From the NCBI GenBank assembly GCA_025526915.1, contig JAHLKH010000308.1, positions 1-21,777 of the forward strand: a stretch of 21,777 nucleotides of DNA, written 5' to 3'. Below are positions 17,201-21,777 of the stretch, piece after piece. The DNA is from Entophlyctis helioformis. Lineage: Eukaryota; Chytridiomycota; Chytridiomycetes; Chytridiales; Chytriomycetaceae. Positions within the stretch are counted from its first letter, which is position 1, and every line of letters begins with the position of its first letter. The notes under the pieces were generated by a model, which was not told where the DNA came from, did not search any database, and saw only the letters and a program-made list of their open reading frames with translations. The position numbers and the translations under genes were made by a program.

Positions 17201-20200
17201 GACCTTGACCTTGATGCCCTCCATGCTGTCGTCCACGTCCATGCTCGTATCCCCACCAGCAACACTGTCCTCGCCATCCTCGGCGACCGTCGACGTGGCG
17301 CCAAGACTGCTGCTGCCAGGGCCGACAACGGCCGTCGCACTCATGCCGCGCTTCATCATAAAGTCACGCAGCGACACGCGACGAACGAGCGGGGCTCCCG
17401 CCGCGTCGTCTGCACCGCCTGCCAACTTGGAGGCCGCCGTCGCGAGCGGTGACTTGAAGCCAGCGGACGCGGCGGCAGGCGAGCGCGAGTCAAAGATGGC
17501 AGCACCGGGATCAGGCGAGGCGTGCGGTGTCGCGTCGTCACGAGCACCAACAGAATCGTCATCGAGCCGAGCCGTCTTGTGCAGCCGCTCTGTGTCGTCG
17601 CCGATTCGTGCGACGGCGACACGAGCCCATGCTTGCGCTTGGCTGTTGTCGCGTCTTGAACGTCAGCAGATGGCTCCACACCGCCGCCCACATACAGCCG
17701 CATCCACGCTTTCTTGCCGCCCAGCCGGCTGTAGCGATCGACGGGTTTGGCAGCCGCCTCGGCCGCGCCAACAGCATCACCGCCATCAGTCTTGGATTTG
17801 GATTCGGGATCGTGCTCGGGTTCAGGCTCGGGCACGGGGTCGGACTTTGGCACAATCGGCAGCAACAACGCCGGGTCAAGCGCACGAGCAAGCCGCGGAA
17901 CCCGTGCTGCCGTCGCCCACTCCATCGCGCGCCGTCGCTCCGCATCGTCCGCATCGATCCGCGCACGACGCTCCTTGTCTCGCTGCAAGAGTGCCGCAAA
18001 GTACGGGTCCGACGGCTCAATGTCGCCGGGCTCGTCCGCCGACTCGTGGGTCTGCTGGTACTCGTGGAACGCGTTCAGTCGCTGCACGGCGCAGCGACTC
18101 GGCATCCGCTTGTCGGTCGGCAGCTCGTCTGTCTTGGACTCTGCCAGCGCTGGGAAGCTGGTTGGTAGCACAGTGCACGGGAAACCAGCCCACTCGCTTC
18201 GACTGCCGCCGCCACTGCCGAGATCCAGCACCACCTCGCCGCCCGCAGGGATATCCCGTGTCGAGAAGATGCACAGCCGCAGGCGGTCGTTGATGGGCAC
18301 GGTGGCCTGTTCGTCGGGGCCGTCGGCATGAGCAGATGTCGCCGACGCAGACATGAGCGCAGCCTCGTGGGCGACACGCACAGAACAGTCTGCAGACGCG
18401 CATTGGGTGCGAGAGCATGGGGACCGCCGCACGAAAAGCGCGCGAACCGGCCATCGCGCGATCCGCGCTCGCGAGCATCAACAGCCAGCCGCATGACGGT
18501 CGTTTGACGTCCTGCTCAAGGCCGGCCCTTTGCTCGTCCCGCCCGTCTGCCGTCTCCTTCTCGCTGCGATCAACGTGCACAGCACGCACATCCACATTCG
18601 CACCGCCAAACGGATGGTAAAACACAAACGGCGGGGCGACAACACCAGACCCATCGGCATTGGTACGCTCGAGATGTACCGCCGCTTGAGATCCAGCAGC
18701 CCGTCGTGGATAAGCGACCCTTTGATCTCGGACACGAACGCGCCGGGCGGGATCTCGGCCGTGGCAAAGAGGGCCATCTGGCGTGCGCCAGATTCGAAAC
18801 CGTCGTCGAGCGGTGCTGGAAGAGCGGCAAACGACGGCTGGCGAGATCAGTGCATTTCATGGCCAGCAGATCTGGCATGGTCGGCTGTGCCGGCTGTGGT
18901 TCCTGACGGACAGATGCTGCAGTCGTTGTGGCAGTGCCGTGGCGGATTCGGTGGCTGTAGTGGCTGTGGTGGTATCAGGTGCCGTATCTGTTGGCTGGTG
19001 GGTATCAGAGGCAGATTCTTGGCCAGCGGCGAGCTGGACCGTCGCCGGCCAGACGATGTTGCAGCATCAATAGCACCAACAGGATCAACAGGATCAACAG
19101 CACCAACAGTAGCATCGTTGTACGATCGCGGTCTGTACGAGCATCGTCAGGAACAGCTGCGTCTCCACCACGCTCTCATCAGCCACGTGCTGCGACTGAG
19201 CGAGCTGGGGAGACGATCCAGGCACCAACGGCTGTGGCCGCTTGGGGTCATATCCCATCACGCTGGCATCCCACGCCGGCCGTGTGTACAGCACAGCTGT
19301 CGTCTTGAGACTGCCGACAAGGGCAGACAGGTGGGTCTCGAGGTCCAGGGACGCGATCGACAAGGACGTCGTGTCTGCGTATCCGTCGACAAAGCAGCGT
19401 ACTCGGCCTCGTACATGGATGGGAACTGGATGTGGGCCTCGTTGACCACTTTGCGCCGCATGCGAATAAACGGCTCAGGTGATGTCGCACGCGATGGCCG
19501 GCAGCAGCAGCACCTGAGACGCCGACTGCGACTTTTGACGCGCAGTCGGCGGATCGCGGTCCTTGGCCGTGCTCATAAACTCTGCGTCCCGCGATGGATT
19601 GGCCGAGTTGTTGGAGTTGCCCATGAAATGAGCCTCGTCGTCGTCATGGCCGGTGTAGGCAGAGTGACCAGCGCCGCGGCCACCAAGGCCCGAATAATCC
19701 TTGTCGTATGCAGAATATTGCGCAGAGCCCTGCATGCCGCCGGAACCGCCAGGCTGGCGAGAATACGCGGCCTGTTCATCGAGGACATGCGGCTGGACTC
19801 TGAGGCCAGACGCTGAAACGACGCGGTGCTGCCATCGTGTGCGAGCATGGATGCGTCAGTGAGGACGACGACGACGACTGGCGCATGGCAGACGAGATCA
19901 GCGGCCGCGTGTCGTGAGGGTCTGCTGTGTTGGAGTAGGGATCGGAGGGATCTCGTTGGCGCTTTCTTGGCGGTGTGAGATTTGTGGGCGTTGGGTCCAG
20001 ATGCAGAGGCAGAGGCAGACGTAGATGCCGCGCCGAGCAGAGAAGCAGACGACGGGTGTGCAGACAAGGGTGCGCCTGCTGCCGGTGCCGATGACAAGGC
20101 GTGTTGGTGTGACTGGGCCGACGCGGTGGAGTCGCGGTCCTTTGCGCGGGACTTTTGCTTCTTGGGATGCGCGTCCTTTTGGTCTCTTTCTGGCAGGCCG

Positions 20201-21064
20201 CTGGCCGAAGCAGCAGCAGCAGAAGTAGCATCTCTGCGCTTGCGGGGCGAGTTCTTGTCGATCTTGTCGAGAGCGCCAGTCAGCGCAGAAGCAGCCGATC
20301 CGTGGACCGATCCGAGGGCCGATCCGTGTGCAGCGAGGGCAGCGGCAGCAGGGGTCTGGCCCGCGGCCGAAGTCGCAGCAGCAGCCGAAGCCTGCGCAGA
20401 CGCAGCCGACGACGCTGTAAAAGAAGCGTGCGCGGGATGGGCTGATGACGCAGATGCAGACGGAGCGTTGGTGTTGGTGTTGTTTGTGGTTGTGTTCCCC
20501 TGCGGCGTGCGTGGCGTGCGTGTGCTGCCTGTGGCGGCTGCCTTGCTGCGCGCGCGGGTCTGGCGGCCTTGTCGCGGGCGTCTCTGAGCCTGCGCGCCTG
20601 CAGCGCAACGGCCTTCTGTCTGAGGGTGTGAGCACGCGGGCGTTCAAGGTCGTGGTGGTCGTAGTGGTCGTGGTGGCCGACTAGTGGAACCAGCACGACT
20701 ACGACTAGTGGAACCAGCACCACAACCAACACAACACGACTACGACTAGTACAACCACTAGTACAACCACCACCACAGGTGCAACACCACCACTAGTACA
20801 ACCACTAGTACAACCACCACTTCTAGTACAACCACCACCCCTTCTAGTGCAGCACAACCACCGCCACGAGTGCCAGCGACGCACCTCGACGTCCAGCCAG
20901 CGCGGATCGCACAGCTCGCACAGGTACTGGTCGGGCACGGTGTCTGCGGTGATGGACACGCACACGGCGTGCTGCCACACGAAGCAGCGCTCGCACTGGA
21001 TGGTGAAGCCGTCGTCGTGCGGGAAGCCGCAGATGCAGCGGATCTCGCCCTCTTCGTCGCCCAT
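14230..21064 (-). CDS. SET3: PHD finger-SET domain chromatin protein (Set3/MLL5 type) with Arg-Asp/Arg-Glu tail; many apparent frameshifts
   Basis: Exon 1 (21064-20885, 60 codons) is a complete PHD finger, EIRCICGFPHDDGFTIQCER onwards, with zinc ligands C10, C12, C24, C27, H32, C35, C49 and C52. A 269-nt intron (20884-20616) follows. From 20615 the minus strand stays coding-like: Arg/Ala-rich and Ser/Ala-rich linkers, then SYSAYDK- and KVVNEAHIQFPSMYEAE-type segments. The SET domain begins LFATAEIPPGAFVSEIKG (about 18774) and continues VFYHPFGG and DGRFARFSC. After a 71-nt phase-0 intron (18377-18307) come RLRLCIFSTRDIPAGGEVVL and then a Set3-like motif, VRRVSLRDFMMKRG (about 17380). A 62-nt intron at 16853-16792 precedes the last exon, rich in RD/RE dipeptides and ending REYRRR-stop. 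Joining the pieces requires about twenty one-base additions, so exact residues are unreliable and other introns are possible. By family it would be a histone-tail-binding subunit of a Set3-type deacetylase complex in the nucleus. The start at 21064 opens on the PHD; an upstream in-frame ATG exists at 21196. Confidence 0.75.
20680..20846. repeat. ACTAGT-containing minisatellite in the first intron of the PHD-SET gene
   Basis: Imperfect copies of ACTAGTACAACCAC and ACTAGTGGAACCAGC. ACTAGT occurs at 20680, 20704, 20745, 20757, 20792 and 20804, with two TCTAGT variants near 20822 and 20842. The array fills most of the 269-nt intron between the PHD exon and the next exon. Confidence 0.8.
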
Positions 21065-21283
21065 CTGCCTGCCTTGCTGCCTGTGGTCTGGTTGTTGCCT
21101 TGTCTGCTTGTTTTGTCTTGTTACCACACTGACAGCCCGGCTGCTTGCGGCCTGCTTGTTGTTGTTGCCAACCGTTGCGCAAACAGACGCAAACAACCCA
21201 AATCAAAGCAAACAGTCCGCAATCCCGTTACTGTTTGTTGCGTCTCCACTACCACCACACCCAGCAACACCAACCCGACGCCC
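21065..21283. promoter_or_regulatory. Short divergent promoter region
   Basis: These 219 bp separate the PHD-SET start (minus) from the start of the Gly/Tyr/His-rich gene (plus). They contain TGCCTGC/CTTGTTG-type low-complexity sequence and ACCACCACAC just before the plus-strand ATG. No TATA box is evident. Both leaders must be short. Confidence 0.45.
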
Positions 21284-21777
21284 ATGAGCAGCAGCGTGTT
21301 GGCCCAGCCGGCGGCCCAGTCGGGCGGCCTGCCCTATGCAGCCTCTGCGGCGCGCACTGAAGCCATGGCTGCAGCCTCGCCCGCAGCGCCGCAGTCGCAG
21401 TCGCAGTCGCCGTCGCCGTCGCCCGTCGCTCGCCTTCTCGGTGCCCACCACGTCGGGCAACGGCCGCCTGTTCGACTACTCGTTTGGCGACTACAGCCTC
21501 GGCGGCCACAGCTACGGCAGCTACGGCAGCCACAGCTACGGCGGCCACGGCTACGGCCACGGCTACGGCTACGGCCTTGGCGCGGCCCACCACCCCAGCC
21601 ATGCCGCCGCCGGCCTGCACTACGGCAACACCGCCGGCTCCACCACCGCCGCAGCCCGTCCGCCTCGACGGCTACCGCAGACGCTACGAGCACGCCGTCT
21701 TCGAGCCGCTGTACGTCGACTCGCTGCTGGCCACGCCCGACGCCTTGGCTGCCACCACCACCACCACCACCACCACG
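21284..21777 (+). CDS. Start of a Gly/Tyr/His-rich low-complexity protein (partial, frame breaks)
   Basis: A candidate ATG at 21284 opens MSSSVLAQPAAQSGGLPY, an Ala/Pro/Gln/Ser-rich stretch with QSQSQSPSPSP. Near 21430 the coding frame seems to move to one reading SGNGRLFDYSFGDYSLGG, followed by repeated SYG, GHG and GYG units. By about 21655 it moves again to RLDGYRRRYEHAVFEPLYVD, then LLATPDALAA and a Thr run at the edge. The switches fit the same pattern of lost bases seen in the neighbouring gene. I do not recognise the protein. Tyr/Gly/Ser tracts of this kind are typical of condensate-forming RNA-binding or wall-associated proteins, but no domain is visible. The gene continues past the right edge. 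Confidence 0.5.
   Translation, partial: MSSSVLAQPAAQSGGLPYAASAARTEAMAAASPAAPQSQSQSPSPSPVARLLGAHHVGQRPPVRLLVWRLQPRRPQLRQLRQPQLRRPRLRPRLRLRPWRGPPPQPCRRRPALRQHRRLHHRRSPSASTATADATSTPSSSRCTSTRCWPRPTPWLPPPPPPPP
21752..21776. repeat. (CCA) microsatellite at the right edge
   Basis: At least eight CCA/ACC units reach the end of the window. In the last readable frame of the partial plus-strand gene they would encode threonine. Confidence 0.85.

Noticed and set aside
18307..18377. Apparent frameshift after PNARLQTVLC in the SET region
   Set aside because: A 71-nt phase-0 intron from GTGTCG to ACAG joins this to ATVPINDRLRLCIF and explains the switch without an indel.
18338..18840. Possible intron acceptor CAG at 18840-18838 upstream of the SET domain
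   Set aside because: The minus strand upstream (DLLAMKCTDLASRRLPLFQ) remains coding-like and connects by a one-base addition, so a separate exon start is not required, though it cannot be excluded.
18530..19816. 428-residue plus-strand ORF
   Set aside because: It is antisense to the PHD-SET gene; the recognisable SET N-terminal motif LFATAEIPPGAFV is on the minus strand.
1..21777. Mobile elements, CRISPR arrays, prophage or bacterial operons
   Set aside because: No transposase, integrase or reverse transcriptase motifs, no terminal repeats and no spaced direct repeats were seen. Introns and the tRNA show a eukaryotic nuclear segment.

Overview
This is a GC-rich nuclear segment of a eukaryote, most likely a zoosporic (chytrid-type) fungus. 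The supports are short spliceosomal introns (mostly 62-92 nt) with CTRAC-like branch points, AATAAA signals and a TATA box, a eukaryotic tRNA-Val, many microsatellites, polyglutamine tracts, a PHD-SET protein of the fungal Set3 type, a mitochondrial beta-ketoacyl synthase of the Cem1 type, and an ankyrin protein with an F-box-like start of a kind I associate with Rhizophydiales. The lineage is inferred from gene style; no database was searched.

Layout, left to right. 1-317 (minus): first two exons of an extended SDR / 3-beta-HSD-like enzyme leaving the left edge. 381-1712 (minus): ankyrin-repeat protein. 2273-3597 (plus): secreted beta-propeller lactonase-like protein with a TATA box, a long (AC)n leader and a nearby AATAAA. 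4235-4308 (minus): tRNA-Val(AAC). 4640-6195 (minus): four-exon mitochondrial 3-oxoacyl-ACP synthase. 6668-9670 (plus): five-exon class-V aminotransferase-fold protein with a glutamine-rich N-terminus and no PLP lysine. 9803-13893 (minus): three-exon sn-1-specific diacylglycerol-lipase-like membrane enzyme. 14230-21064 (minus): one very large PHD-SET chromatin protein with an Arg-Asp/Arg-Glu tail. 21284-21777 (plus): start of a Gly/Tyr/His-rich low-complexity protein leaving the right edge.

The genes do not form a pathway; this is an ordinary gene-dense fungal neighbourhood. The points most worth attention are: (i) the class-V aminotransferase relative has lost the catalytic lysine and the other cofactor-contact motifs while keeping the fold; (ii) the PHD-SET gene has a non-canonical SET core and a long charged dipeptide tail; (iii) apparent one-base losses, often in short homopolymers, are dense from about 12.8 kb to the right end but absent from 3.6-12.8 kb, which looks like a local consensus-quality problem and hides the largest gene from simple ORF calling.

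All exon structures were read by eye from splice motifs and frame continuity; no alignment or transcript data were available.
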